Source: Lachnospira eligens (GTDB lineage: Bacteria; Bacillota; Clostridia; Lachnospirales; Lachnospiraceae). From it: a stretch of DNA of 64,000 nucleotides. Every line of letters begins with the position of its first letter. The stretch's first letter is position 1. This document shows, piece after piece, positions 1-8,209 of the stretch. Position numbers and translations under genes: made by a program. The notes beneath the pieces were generated by a model. It was not told the origin of the DNA. It saw nothing but the letters and a program-made list of their open reading frames with translations, and did no database searches. Location: contig NZ_WKRD01000006.1 in NCBI RefSeq assembly GCF_009680455.1, positions 1 through 64,000 on the forward strand, in the 5' to 3' direction.

Positions 1-33
1 ATCTACTACCGCTTCATCGGCAAAATCGACTGA
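1..33 (+). CDS. 3' tail of a probable site-specific recombinase (partial)
   Basis: The first frame is open from base 1 and reads IYYRFIGKID before a TGA at 31-33. This short tail resembles the C-terminus of large serine recombinases of the DUF4368 type, which commonly end in a similar IxYxFIGxI stretch. Only ten residues are visible, so the assignment rests on that resemblance and on the broken regulator gene that follows. It could be the tail of any other protein. Confidence 0.25.
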   Translation: MYYRFIGKID

Positions 34-63
34 CCTTTCTTTTTTACCCAACAATATCTTTAA

Positions 64-408
64 TTAAGGGAGACGGGTGAAACAATTCCTGATATTGAAA
101 AATGCGGCAGGCTTGCAGAATTTTATGGCGTGACGATGGATTCCTTAATAAAGGACGATGTGCAGCTTGAAGGGCAGAAGATGGCACCAGCACCGAAAGG
201 CAAACACATGTGGGGTGTTGTCACAGTGAATGACCGCGGTCAGATAGTTATTCCTAAAGAGGCTAGAGAGATTTTTGGACTGGTGAATGGCAGCAGGCTG
301 GTTGTGCTTGGCGATGACAATGAGGGCATAGCGCTTGTTAAAGCGGAGCAGTTTGAAGAAAAACTTAGCATGGCAATGGCAGTTCTTAGCAAAGATATCA
401 AGGAATGA
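64..408 (+). pseudogene. 5'-truncated XRE-HTH/AbrB (SpoVT-like) regulator
   Basis: The open frame begins just after a stop at 61-63 and has no ATG with a ribosome binding site until GTG 130 or ATG 136. Upstream of those starts the frame reads ETGETIPDIEKCGRLAEFYG, the last helices of an XRE/Cro helix-turn-helix. The first part of that DNA-binding domain is absent. The C-terminal half (about residues 45-90 of the open frame) is an AbrB/SpoVT swapped-hairpin domain with the hallmark VNDRGQIVIPKEAR. Full-length XRE-AbrB fusions are transition-state-type repressors. This copy has probably lost its N-terminus through insertion or deletion near 34-64. A short AbrB-only protein of about 92 residues could still be made from GTG 130. 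It is followed after 10 bp by a small zinc-ribbon-like gene. Confidence 0.6.
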
Positions 409-418
409 GGTGTTATGT

Positions 419-634
419 ATGATTTGTCCAAAATGTAATAACGAGATGAGAAAAGGTTACCTTTTCAGCAGTAAGGACGGTGCATTCAGCTTTGCCGATG
501 AAGTGCCTGGAGTATTTACAAATGCGAGAACAGCCAAAGGATTTGTTGAAATCACATCGCTTAAGGCGAGCCACAGAACGAAAGTGGAAGCTTGTATATG
601 TGAGAATTGCAGGATAGTTGAATTTGAGTACTAA
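419..634 (+). CDS. Small Cys-rich protein, DUF6487-like
   Basis: The protein has 71 residues. It starts with MICPKCNNEM (CPxC) and carries a second CxxC (CICENC) near the C-terminus, so the two pairs could hold one zinc ion. The core has the pattern seen in DUF6487 proteins: KGYLF, then a conserved acidic/aromatic stretch, then the second CxxC. The ATG at 419 is chosen because GAGGTG sits just upstream and the protein then begins at the first CxxC. A longer in-frame start at 335 would overlap the AbrB gene. It is probably co-transcribed with that regulator. The function is unknown. Such proteins often accompany XRE or AbrB-type regulators in Firmicutes. Confidence 0.6.
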   Translation: MICPKCNNEMRKGYLFSSKDGAFSFADEVPGVFTNARTAKGFVEITSLKASHRTKVEACICENCRIVEFEY

Positions 635-744
635 ATACCTGCTGGATTCTGTGCGTATTAATAAGAAAAACCTACGAATTGATGATGCATTGTCAATTTA
701 GTGGGTCAAATCTGAGAAAGATTTCAAGCTTTCAAAAGAAAATG

Positions 745-789
745 CCTACTATATCGGGAGATTACCTGTTTTTAGTAGGTTTATTTTTT
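745..789 (+). terminator. Terminator-like hairpin after the DUF6487-like gene
   Basis: CCTACTA at 745-751 pairs with TAGTAGG at 773-779 and is followed by a T-rich tract. A second, weaker copy of the same design (CCCACTA 840-846 / TAGTAGG 868-874, then five Ts) lies 95 bp downstream, so the two look like duplicated terminators. Apart from these the 635-1007 gap holds no gene I can support. Confidence 0.5.
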
Positions 790-1007
790 ATACTAAATCG
801 ACTATTAATATAGATAAGACTTATTGTCAGTGTAAAAAGCCCACTAATACTTCTTTTATATGTAATCTAGTAGGTTTTTCCTGCAGGTTGCTTTTGTAAA
901 CATGTTTTATAGACATACTCAATCTTCATTTTGTGACACTTTGGTAGGTCTTATGATAAAATATCTCATATAATGAAGCTATAACCAGAAAAGTAAAGGA
1001 GTCACAT

Positions 1008-1634
1008 ATGAACACACAATCATTCACAATATCACCAATTCCAGACGACATATTTGCAAAGATGCAGGGGAAATCATTTAAGGACAACTGCACTGTGCCA
1101 AGAGAAGATTTGATGTATCTTAAAGTTTTGCATGTCGGATTTGATGGGAAAACGCACACAGGTGAGCTGGTTGTGAACAGGCTGATTGCTGATGCTGTGC
1201 TTGATATATTTAAGCAGCTTTACGAGGCTGGCTATGAGATTGAAAAAATCAGACTTATTGATGAATATGATGCTGATGACGAGAAGTCGATGAGGGATAA
1301 TAATTCTTCAGCGTTTAATTTCAGATACATTTCCTATTCAACGAAGATGTCAAAGCATGCGTTAGGGCTGGCGGTTGACATCAACACGCTTTATAATCCT
1401 TATGTGAAATATGTTGATGGCAGAAGAAATGTAGAGCCTGCCAACGCTGAAAAGTATACAGACAGAAGCATTGAATTTCCACACAAAATCGACCATGACG
1501 ATTTGTGCTATAAGGTGTTTGCAGAACATGGATTTGAGTGGGGCGGCGACTGGGAACATGCAAAAGATTACCAGCATTTTGAGATGCCAGATGAGTGGAT
1601 TCAGAAAAGTTCATGCAGAAAAAATGTGATATAA
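1008..1634 (+). CDS. M15-family D,D-carboxypeptidase/peptidoglycan peptidase
   Basis: This 208-residue protein carries the zinc-peptidase signature of family M15 (VanY/CwlK-like). SKHALGLAVDIN supplies His117 and Asp124, and DYQHFEM supplies His190, the three usual zinc ligands; Glu183 or Asp187 is the likely general base region. Family members cut D-Ala-D-Ala or L-Ala-D-Glu bonds in peptidoglycan. There is no signal peptide or membrane segment, which is unusual for an enzyme acting on the wall, so export may be non-classical or the protein may act like an endolysin. The start at 1008 is preceded by AAAGGAG. It is a monocistronic gene, with a plausible promoter (TTGTGA then TATGAT) around 935-960. 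The family call is firm; the substrate is not known. Confidence 0.8.
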   Translation: MNTQSFTISPIPDDIFAKMQGKSFKDNCTVPREDLMYLKVLHVGFDGKTHTGELVVNRLIADAVLDIFKQLYEAGYEIEKIRLIDEYDADDEKSMRDNNSSAFNFRYISYSTKMSKHALGLAVDINTLYNPYVKYVDGRRNVEPANAEKYTDRSIEFPHKIDHDDLCYKVFAEHGFEWGGDWEHAKDYQHFEMPDEWIQKSSCRKNVI

Positions 1635-2022
1635 TATAAAAGTTCGTGCGGAAAAATGTAATGCAACACAAAAATTCGTACATAAAAGTGTGGCAAAATA
1701 CATTTTTACGTCCATAAAAATGTTGACCTTATCCTCTTAAAGGAATCAAATATTATACATAGGATAACCACTTTCACATCAAGGTAAGTGACAATAAATC
1801 AGTTATTAAGTAAAAATGTATTAAGAAAACGGCATATTTCAGAATTAACTATACAAAATGCACAAACACTTGCGTAAATCTTTGTAATTTTAAGCCATTT
1901 CATTTTTATCCTTATTATGGTATTTTTAGCATCAGAGGCGATTTATTTTGCATGATATCGGACACTGCCAGCGAAATAACGCCTCTTTTGCTATTTAATC
2001 TATAATGTATGGGAGGTTAATA
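1635..2022. other. Long AT-rich leader before the pectate lyase
   Basis: This 388-bp gap has no convincing gene. Its 3' end holds a hairpin: AGAGGCG at 1934-1940 pairs with CGCCTCT at 1980-1986, extended by an inner TTATTT/AAATAA stem, about 20 nt before the pectate lyase ribosome binding site. It lacks a long T-run directly after the stem, so it may be a 5'-leader regulatory or RNA-stabilising structure rather than a terminator. I do not recognise a known riboswitch class. Confidence 0.4.
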
Positions 2023-3549
2023 ATGATTAAGAAGGCAAGAAGGGTTTTTGCAGCTGTTGTTGCAGTATTATTAGTATGTTTTACAGCGGCACCAGTGTTG
2101 TCAGCTAATGCGGCAACACAGAATTCATGGAATTTCAAGAATTCTAATTTTAAGAAGTTAGGAACTATTAAATCAAGTACTACAGTAGACGGACTTGGTC
2201 TTATGGCAACAAGCAGTAAGAATATGAAGGTTAAGGCGGAATCTGTAACAGTAGATGGCACAGCATATACATATTGTCTGGCTCTTTCTGGTACAGGCAC
2301 TACATCATACCGTTCAGTTAAGGTACCAGTGTCAGGTTCTGATACAATAAAGGTAGTGTTAAGAAGCAGTGGAAGCTCTACCCGTAATTTAATCGTAGCT
2401 GATTCTAATGGAAAGAAGCTTGGAACTATTGCAGCTAATAAGACAGCTTCTTTAGGAACATATTCATATTCAGGTTCTAAGGGATACATATATCTGTATT
2501 CAGAGAACAGCGGAATCAACATTTACAAAGTACAGGTTGATTCTAATGGCAGCTCATCATCTGGTTCTTCATCAGGAAGTTCATCAGGTTCAGGCAGCTC
2601 TTCATCAGGAAGCAGCTCATCTTCAGGTTCATCTGTATCAGGTAATTATGTGGTTAAGGCTGGTGGAATGTCTTTAGCAGATGCACTTAAGAAGGCTAAG
2701 TCAGGACAGACAGTAGTTATTGATGGAACAGTTAAGTCCGGAGCTGTTTCACTTCCAGCAGGTGTTAATCTTGCAGGAAAGAATAATGCGACAATAGATT
2801 TCTCACAGACAAGCGGAAGTTCAGGAAGAGGAATTACATTATCAGGTAATGGAAGCACACTTTCTAACATTACAGTTAAGAATGCTTCTGACAATGGAAT
2901 CTTTATTTCAGGTTCTAATAATACATTAAAGTATGTAACATGCTGTTATAATGAAGATGCAGGTTTTCAGGTAAGCAACGGAGGAGCTAATAACAAGTTT
3001 TATAATTGCAAGTCTCATCATAATGCAGATGCTAAGGGTGAGAATGCTGATGGTTTTGCAGTAAAACTTCATTCAGGTGAAGGCAATTATTTTGAAAACT
3101 GTGTAGCTGAATACAATAGTGATGATGGCTGGGATTGTTATGCAGCTCATGGAGCAGTAACACTTGTAAACTGTCAGGCTAACTACAATGGATACTGTGA
3201 TGGAATATATGGTGATGGTAATGGATTTAAGATGGGTGGAGTAGATAATAAAACACCAGGAAAGGCAGCTCACCTTGATCCTCTTAATCATAAGCTTATA
3301 GGTTGTACAGCTAAGGGAAACTATGCTAATGGTTTCGATAGAAACAACCAGAGTGGTGTTGTAACAATGAAGAATTGTATTTCAGATTCTAATAAGGGTA
3401 ATAATTATCACTGGCCACTTACAGGTAAACCATCTGCACTTGGTTATAAAGTAACATTTGGCAAGGCTATTATTGAAGATTGTACTAATATTAATGGAAA
3501 AGTTAATATTACAGGAGCAACTCTTAAGGGTAACTGTAAGGGATTCTAG
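2023..3549 (+). CDS. Secreted pectate lyase, PL9-like beta-helix
   Basis: The precursor has 508 residues. Residues 1-30 are a signal peptide (two Lys and two Arg, a hydrophobic core, AxA-like site near ANAA). Residues 32-172 form a beta-rich accessory domain of the kind often placed before pectate lyases (starts SWNFKNSNFKKLG). Residues 174-206 are a Ser/Gly linker. The rest is a right-handed beta-helix with NxT/NC-rich rungs and the PL9-type block ADGFAVKLHSGEGNYF followed by SDDGWD. PL9 enzymes cleave polygalacturonate by calcium-dependent beta-elimination outside the cell. ATG 2023 is preferred over ATG 2005 because GGGAGG lies at 2011-2016. The gene stands alone, with a leader hairpin before it and a strong terminator after it. 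The pectate lyase call is firm; the exact PL family is likely rather than certain. Confidence 0.85.
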   Translation: MIKKARRVFAAVVAVLLVCFTAAPVLSANAATQNSWNFKNSNFKKLGTIKSSTTVDGLGLMATSSKNMKVKAESVTVDGTAYTYCLALSGTGTTSYRSVKVPVSGSDTIKVVLRSSGSSTRNLIVADSNGKKLGTIAANKTASLGTYSYSGSKGYIYLYSENSGINIYKVQVDSNGSSSSGSSSGSSSGSGSSSSGSSSSSGSSVSGNYVVKAGGMSLADALKKAKSGQTVVIDGTVKSGAVSLPAGVNLAGKNNATIDFSQTSGSSGRGITLSGNGSTLSNITVKNASDNGIFISGSNNTLKYVTCCYNEDAGFQVSNGGANNKFYNCKSHHNADAKGENADGFAVKLHSGEGNYFENCVAEYNSDDGWDCYAAHGAVTLVNCQANYNGYCDGIYGDGNGFKMGGVDNKTPGKAAHLDPLNHKLIGCTAKGNYANGFDRNNQSGVVTMKNCISDSNKGNNYHWPLTGKPSALGYKVTFGKAIIEDCTNINGKVNITGATLKGNCKGF

Positions 3550-3611
3550 GATAATGGCTGATTGTAATAATATGGTTTACAATACAATATTATAATTTAT
3601 AACAAAATAAT

Positions 3612-3652
3612 AAAACGCATGTCCGATTTTTTCAATCTGGCATGCGTTTTTT
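3612..3652 (+). terminator. Bidirectional terminator between pectate lyase and MATE gene
   Basis: AAAACGCATG pairs with CATGCGTTTT around a short loop and is followed by six Ts. The A-run on the left side makes it work for the converging minus-strand MATE gene too. Confidence 0.85.
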
Positions 3653-3675
3653 ATCGTTAATCCAATTCGTTAAGA

Positions 3676-5025
3676 TCAGTCAATTATATGATGATTAAGC
3701 CATCTGCGGGAGTGGAAACGTATAGTGAACACGATACCGCGCACAGTCCAGTCGGCAAACATTCCAATCCATACAGCAATAGGACCAAAGCCATATACAC
3801 GGCATAAGAATATAGTAAAGCTTACACGACATAACCACATGCTTGCACATGATGTTATCATTGAAAATTTCACGTCTCCGGCGGCACGCATTCCGTACGC
3901 CGGAATGAATGACAATACCCATGATATTGGCTTGGTTATTGTTATGAAAAGAGTCATCTCAAAACACATTCTTGCACTTTCTGCTTCCATTCCACCGAGT
4001 ATGGTAATCGGCCTGCACAATGCAAATACAACAAGACAGCTTATAATAATGGCAGCTTCAGCCATTTTACTGAGCTTCTTTATATAATATATGGCTTCAT
4101 CTTTTCTTCCGGCTCCAATGCACTGGCCAACTATAGTCATAAGTCCGATACCTACACCCTGTGCGGCAACTCCGTTAAGGTTTTCAAGAATATTGGTCAC
4201 AGCATTTGCAGCGATGGCAGCAGTTCCAAGCGTTGAAACTGTTGACTGGATTGCCAGCTTTCCAAACTGGAACATGCTGTTTTCAATACCTGAAGGAATA
4301 CCAATATATAAGACTCTCTTAATTAAATCCCAGTCGGGACGGATTGTGTAATATCTGTTTACGCAGATAGTCTGAGAAGGGTTTCTTAATTTAATAATTA
4401 CAACAACTGCACAGAAAACTCTTGATGCAAGTGTTGATAGTGCAGCCCCTGCAACACCCATGCCAAGTCCGAATATAAGAATCGCATTACCACCTATATT
4501 AAGGAAGTTGGATATTATTGATATTATCATAGGGCTTTTGCTGTCCTTCTGGGCTCTCATAATGGACGCGCCAGCGTCATACAGACCAATGAATGGAAAT
4601 GACAACAGGGTAAACAGGAAGTACGCCTGTGAATCAGCCATAACCTCAGCTTCTACCGAACCAAAGATGAACTTAAGCATTGGTACACGAAGAATGAGAC
4701 ATATTGCTGATATGAAAACCGACAGCACTGTCATGACAAGAAATACCTGTCTCGCAGCGCGGTTGGCACCTTTAGGGTTGCTGCTTCCTATGTACTGGGA
4801 ACACAGGATTGCACCTCCGGCAGCAAGTGCTGACAAGGCCTGTATTACAAGAATATTGATGGAATCAACAAGCGATACTGCTGAAACAGCAGATGCACCT
4901 ACATTACTTACCATCATAGTATCAACAGTTCCCATAAGTGAAGCCAAGAGATTTTCCAGCATGATAGGAATAAGAAGTTTCCTTATATCTACATTAGAAA
5001 AAATGTGGTCAGAATTATTAGTCAT
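3676..5025 (-). CDS. MATE-family multidrug/metabolite exporter
   Basis: The product has 449 residues with about twelve hydrophobic segments arranged as two pseudo-symmetric MatE halves. The first helix region reads IMLENLLASLMGTVDTMMVS, typical of the NorM/DinF superfamily, and the second half begins near IGIPSGIENSMFQFGKLAI. MATE proteins expel cationic or organic compounds in exchange for Na+ or H+ across the cytoplasmic membrane. The substrate cannot be told from sequence. The start is set by GGAG just upstream on the minus strand. Its promoter appears to share a -35 box design with the divergent tRNA-Gly gene. Confidence 0.9.
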   Translation of the reverse strand: MTNNSDHIFSNVDIRKLLIPIMLENLLASLMGTVDTMMVSNVGASAVSAVSLVDSINILVIQALSALAAGGAILCSQYIGSSNPKGANRAARQVFLVMTVLSVFISAICLILRVPMLKFIFGSVEAEVMADSQAYFLFTLLSFPFIGLYDAGASIMRAQKDSKSPMIISIISNFLNIGGNAILIFGLGMGVAGAALSTLASRVFCAVVVIIKLRNPSQTICVNRYYTIRPDWDLIKRVLYIGIPSGIENSMFQFGKLAIQSTVSTLGTAAIAANAVTNILENLNGVAAQGVGIGLMTIVGQCIGAGRKDEAIYYIKKLSKMAEAAIIISCLVVFALCRPITILGGMEAESARMCFEMTLFITITKPISWVLSFIPAYGMRAAGDVKFSMITSCASMWLCRVSFTIFLCRVYGFGPIAVWIGMFADWTVRGIVFTIRFHSRRWLNHHIID

Positions 5026-5089
5026 TGAAATTACTCCATAATATTTTACAAACTAAAATGCAACTAACATAATTTATTCCTAAGAACAG

Positions 5090-5178
5090 ATAAAGTCAAG
5101 TATATATGTTGATAAAACATGTCAGAAAGAACATATTGGCATAAAATACTTGACTTTATAATATAATTATGATATCTT
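5090..5178. promoter_or_regulatory. Divergent promoters with inverted identical -35 regions
   Basis: A perfect 14-bp inverted repeat (ATAAAGTCAAGTAT at 5090-5103, ATACTTGACTTTAT at 5146-5159) places TTGACT on each strand, pointing outwards. On the plus strand TTGACT (5150-5155) is followed after 17 bp by TATCTT (5173-5178), upstream of tRNA-Gly. On the minus strand TTGACT is followed after 17 bp by TAAATT, upstream of the MATE gene. Confidence 0.6.
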
Positions 5179-5206
5179 AACAAAGCATTGAGATATCAGT
5201 GATTAT

Positions 5207-5277
5207 GCGGGTGTAGTTCAATGGTAGAACACTAGCCTTCCAAGCTAGATACGTGGGTTCGATTCCCATCACCCGCT
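5207..5277 (+). tRNA. tRNA-Gly(TCC)
   Basis: This is a 71-nt cloverleaf. The acceptor GCGGGTG pairs with CACCCGC, the D arm holds GTTCAATGGTAGAAC, the anticodon stem CTAGC/GCTAG encloses loop CTTCCAA with anticodon TCC, and the T arm is TGGGTTCGATTCCCA. The CCA end is not encoded. A T-run follows directly. The stretch after it contains a duplicated, interrupted copy of the tRNA 3' end. Confidence 0.97.
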
Positions 5278-5450
5278 CTATTTTTTTGTCTAAGTGAATT
5301 ATTTCAGGGTGATGTGAATCGAACCCACGGGTTCGGTCTCCGCTTCGCTCCGGTCGGTGCCAAGCAGGTGCCACAGGCACCTGGCACCCCATCACCCGCT
5401 CTATTTTTTTTTTCAAGTGAATTATTTCAGGGTGATGTGAATCGAACCCT
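5267..5450. repeat. Duplicated, interrupted tRNA-Gly 3' end with GC-rich insert
   Basis: The tRNA 3' end and its flank (CCATCACCCGCTCTA, a T-run, AAGTGAATTATTTCAGGG, then GTGAATCGAACCC) occur twice, 123 bp apart. GGGTGATGTGAATCGAACCC at the end of each unit is nearly the reverse complement of the tRNA T arm plus acceptor. Between the units a GC-rich stretch of about 55 nt (5329-5385) sits where the T loop would be. It contains a nested hairpin, GGTGCCA..GGTGCC..GGCACC..TGGCACC. No gene is supported in 5278-5551. Confidence 0.7.
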
Positions 5451-5551
5451 TACTGAATCTTTGCTTTGATTGCTTCATTATATTTGCAGGTCGGGTAAAT
5501 AAGTGTTATAACAGAAGTGCCAGATATATAAGGGGCAGAAAAGGTGAGTTT

Positions 5552-6784
5552 ATGAAATTAAAGAAAGCAGCGATATGGGGGATTGCAGTGGTTTTGCTTG
5601 CAGGAGGTATTGCCGCAGGGGCTGTGGTATTGAATGGCAGACCGGAAACTAAAGATAATCTTATTAATATGGCTAAGATCATAAAACCACGGGGAGATAA
5701 AACACATGTAATTGTGAAGGTCTCACAGAATATCGGTACAGAAGATTATACAGAACCTTATGAAGATGATAAGGATTATTCAAATGATACTGTATCAATT
5801 GCCTGCTGGGGCGACAGCATGATGGAAGGCTTTGGCTCAGATGATGCTTATATACTTACTAAAGCAGGAAGAGTTGATATAAGTTATTACACTGCACCAT
5901 ATACTTTAGGAAAGCTTACAGGTCTTAATACATTTAATTTTGGTGTATCAGGGGAGACATCAGCGGAGATAGCGAGAAGAGCTGGTGGCCTTAAGATGCA
6001 TACTGACCGTAATCTTAATCTTAACAAGAATACATATGAAGATGTATGCCTTATGGATGATAAGGGGAATCCTGTTTATATGTATGATTTCAGCGGATAT
6101 GGTATTGAATATAATGATTATCCTGATACTGTATATATAGATGGCGTATTATGTCAGATTGATAAGAAACGAGATATTGAAGATTACTGGGAAGATATGG
6201 AGGATGATGACTATAATATAGAGGATTATATGGTCAGCATCAGAATATGTGATGATACAGGTCTTGAACAGCCTGATTATATGTTTATTCCACAAGGTAC
6301 TGCTGTTACAACTAAAGCAGCATATGATCATAAGGATGATATTCTTGTGATTGAGATGGGAAGTAACGGTGGATGGGATGACTATGATGAGCTTATTTCC
6401 CAGTATCAGGCAGTGATTGATTATACAGGCTGTGAGAATTATATCATAGTTGGGGACACGGATGATCCAGGAACATCTCTTGCAGACAACAGCCAGTCAT
6501 ATCTGGAGGATGGAGATGACTATGTAGGAGCTGATGACACTGCATGGGAAGCAGCGCTAAGAGAAGCATTTGGAGAACATTTCTTTAATACAAGAGTCTA
6601 TATGATTCAGAACGGGCTGGATGATTGTGGTTTGAAAAAGGAAAAGATAGATGAGTTATATGGAGCGTTTGGGTATATATCTGTGAAACTCCGTTCAGAC
6701 TGGACACATTTTAATGCGTATGGATATTATTCTAAGGGCGTAGGAATCTATAAAAAAGGTGTTGAACTTGGATATTGGGAATAG
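5552..6784 (+). CDS. Membrane-anchored or secreted SGNH/GDSL hydrolase-like protein
   Basis: The product has 410 residues. Residues 6-28 are a hydrophobic signal anchor. Residues 82-100 hold the block I motif WGDSMMEGFG with the nucleophile Ser89. FGVSGETSAEI (about residue 133) resembles block II. The C-terminal SDWTHFN gives Asp383 and His386 of the catalytic triad. The usual block III GxND is replaced by a GSNGG stretch, which also ends a predicted strand, so the oxyanion Asn may come from there. Family members remove acyl or acetyl groups from polysaccharides or lipids. The middle of the protein is unusually acidic (EDDKDYSND, EDYWEDMEDDD). It is followed after 31 bp by a MATE gene, so the two may be co-transcribed. 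The substrate is unknown. Confidence 0.7.
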   Translation: MKLKKAAIWGIAVVLLAGGIAAGAVVLNGRPETKDNLINMAKIIKPRGDKTHVIVKVSQNIGTEDYTEPYEDDKDYSNDTVSIACWGDSMMEGFGSDDAYILTKAGRVDISYYTAPYTLGKLTGLNTFNFGVSGETSAEIARRAGGLKMHTDRNLNLNKNTYEDVCLMDDKGNPVYMYDFSGYGIEYNDYPDTVYIDGVLCQIDKKRDIEDYWEDMEDDDYNIEDYMVSIRICDDTGLEQPDYMFIPQGTAVTTKAAYDHKDDILVIEMGSNGGWDDYDELISQYQAVIDYTGCENYIIVGDTDDPGTSLADNSQSYLEDGDDYVGADDTAWEAALREAFGEHFFNTRVYMIQNGLDDCGLKKEKIDELYGAFGYISVKLRSDWTHFNAYGYYSKGVGIYKKGVELGYWE

Positions 6785-6815
6785 TCTGTCCAATGTTTTA
6801 TAAAGGAAATTTACA

Positions 6816-8171
6816 ATGAGTAAGAATAAATACGAAATAGATATGTGCAATGGCACAATAATGGATAAGTTAATATCGTTCTCAGTGCCATTGATGCTTT
6901 CAGGAATATTACAGCTAATGTTTAATGCTGTAGATATAATTGTTGTTGGAAGATTTGCAGGAAGCCAGTCGTTAGCAGCAGTAGGTTCAACGACAGCGCT
7001 TATTAATATGTTTGTTAATCTTTTCATAGGAGTTTCTTTGGGAGCAAATGTACTGGCTGCCAGATTCTATGCGTCAGGCAAACATAAAGAGATGTCAGAG
7101 ACAGTGCATACTGCGATAACATTTGCAGCAATAAGCGGAGTTGTGATGGCGCTGATAGGCGTGCTGATGGCTAAGCCGGCACTTGAGCTTATGGGAACAC
7201 CGGATGATGTAATTAACCTCTCAACACTGTATATGAGAATATATTTTCTTGGTATGCCATTCTTTATGCTTTATAACTATGGTGCGGCTGTTCTTAGAGC
7301 AGTTGGTGATACCAAGAGACCGCTGATGTTTCTTATAGCAGCGGGAATCATAAATGCATGCCTTAATATGGTACTTGTTATTGTGTTTAACTTAGGGGTT
7401 GCAGGAGTGGCAATCGCAACAATATTTTCACAGTTTATATCGTGTGTGCTTGTATTAAGATGTCTGAATAAGACAGATGCAAGTTACCAGTTGAGATTCT
7501 CAAAGCTAAAGATAAAGGGATACTATCTTAAACAGATATTTCAGGTTGGAATTCCGGCAGGAATACAGAGTACAGTTATTAATTTCTCAAATGCTTTGCT
7601 GCAGTCGTCGGTTAATTCATTCGGTTCAACAGCAATGGCAGGATATACAGCAGCCAACAATATTCTTGGCTTTCTATATGCATCAATTAATTCAGTAACA
7701 CAGGCCTGCATGAGTTTTACAAGTCAGAATTATGGTGTAAGAAAGTTCAAGAGAATGGACAAGGTGCTTATAGATTGTGCAATACTTTCGGTAGGAGCAT
7801 CACTTGTATTTGGCTGCGGTGCATATATATTTGGTGATAAAGTGCTTATGATATACACTAACAGTGAAGATGTTATCAAATGTGGTGTTGAGATATTATC
7901 AATTACTACAGTACCATATTTCTTATGTGGAATAATGGATCTGTTTCCGGGCGCGCTTCGTGGAATGGGGTATTCGCTAGTACCTATGATATTATCGGTT
8001 ATTGGTACTGTAGGAATGAGAATATTCTGGATATTCGTCATATTCCCAAGTCACAGAACTCTTTATGACCTGTTCATATCATATCCGGCATCATGGACGG
8101 CAACGATAATTATGCAGGTTATATGTTTCCTAGTAGTACGTCGAAAAGTGCATTCACAGATTAATAAATGA
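6816..8171 (+). CDS. MATE-family exporter (second copy)
   Basis: This 451-residue, twelve-segment membrane protein belongs to the MATE family. The N-terminal domain contains VPLMLSGILQLMFNAVDIIV and the C-terminal half begins near VGIPAGIQSTVINFSNALLQ. It is clearly a different subfamily from the exporter at 3676-5025, not a recent duplicate, because the two align only in general MatE features. An AAAGGAAA ribosome binding site precedes ATG 6816. It converges on the tetR gene with a shared terminator. The substrate is unknown; the TetR regulator downstream is encoded on the other strand, so it is not an obvious partner. Confidence 0.88.
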   Translation: MSKNKYEIDMCNGTIMDKLISFSVPLMLSGILQLMFNAVDIIVVGRFAGSQSLAAVGSTTALINMFVNLFIGVSLGANVLAARFYASGKHKEMSETVHTAITFAAISGVVMALIGVLMAKPALELMGTPDDVINLSTLYMRIYFLGMPFFMLYNYGAAVLRAVGDTKRPLMFLIAAGIINACLNMVLVIVFNLGVAGVAIATIFSQFISCVLVLRCLNKTDASYQLRFSKLKIKGYYLKQIFQVGIPAGIQSTVINFSNALLQSSVNSFGSTAMAGYTAANNILGFLYASINSVTQACMSFTSQNYGVRKFKRMDKVLIDCAILSVGASLVFGCGAYIFGDKVLMIYTNSEDVIKCGVEILSITTVPYFLCGIMDLFPGALRGMGYSLVPMILSVIGTVGMRIFWIFVIFPSHRTLYDLFISYPASWTATIIMQVICFLVVRRKVHSQINK

Positions 8172-8183
8172 TTATAAAATATT

Positions 8184-8209
8184 TAAGCCATTCCGGAAGG
8201 AGTGGCTTA
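8184..8209. terminator. Terminator shared by MATE and tetR genes
   Basis: TAAGCCATTCC pairs with GGAGTGGCTTA (one G-T wobble) around a GGAA loop. It lies exactly between the two converging stop codons and touches the tetR stop. Confidence 0.65.

Noticed and set aside
1934..2022. c-di-GMP or other known riboswitch before the pectate lyase
   Set aside because: No conserved riboswitch sequence core is visible; only a simple stem.
5177..5416. Protein gene across the tRNA region on the minus strand
   Set aside because: The frame is just the antisense of tRNA-Gly and its duplicate, with no ribosome binding site.
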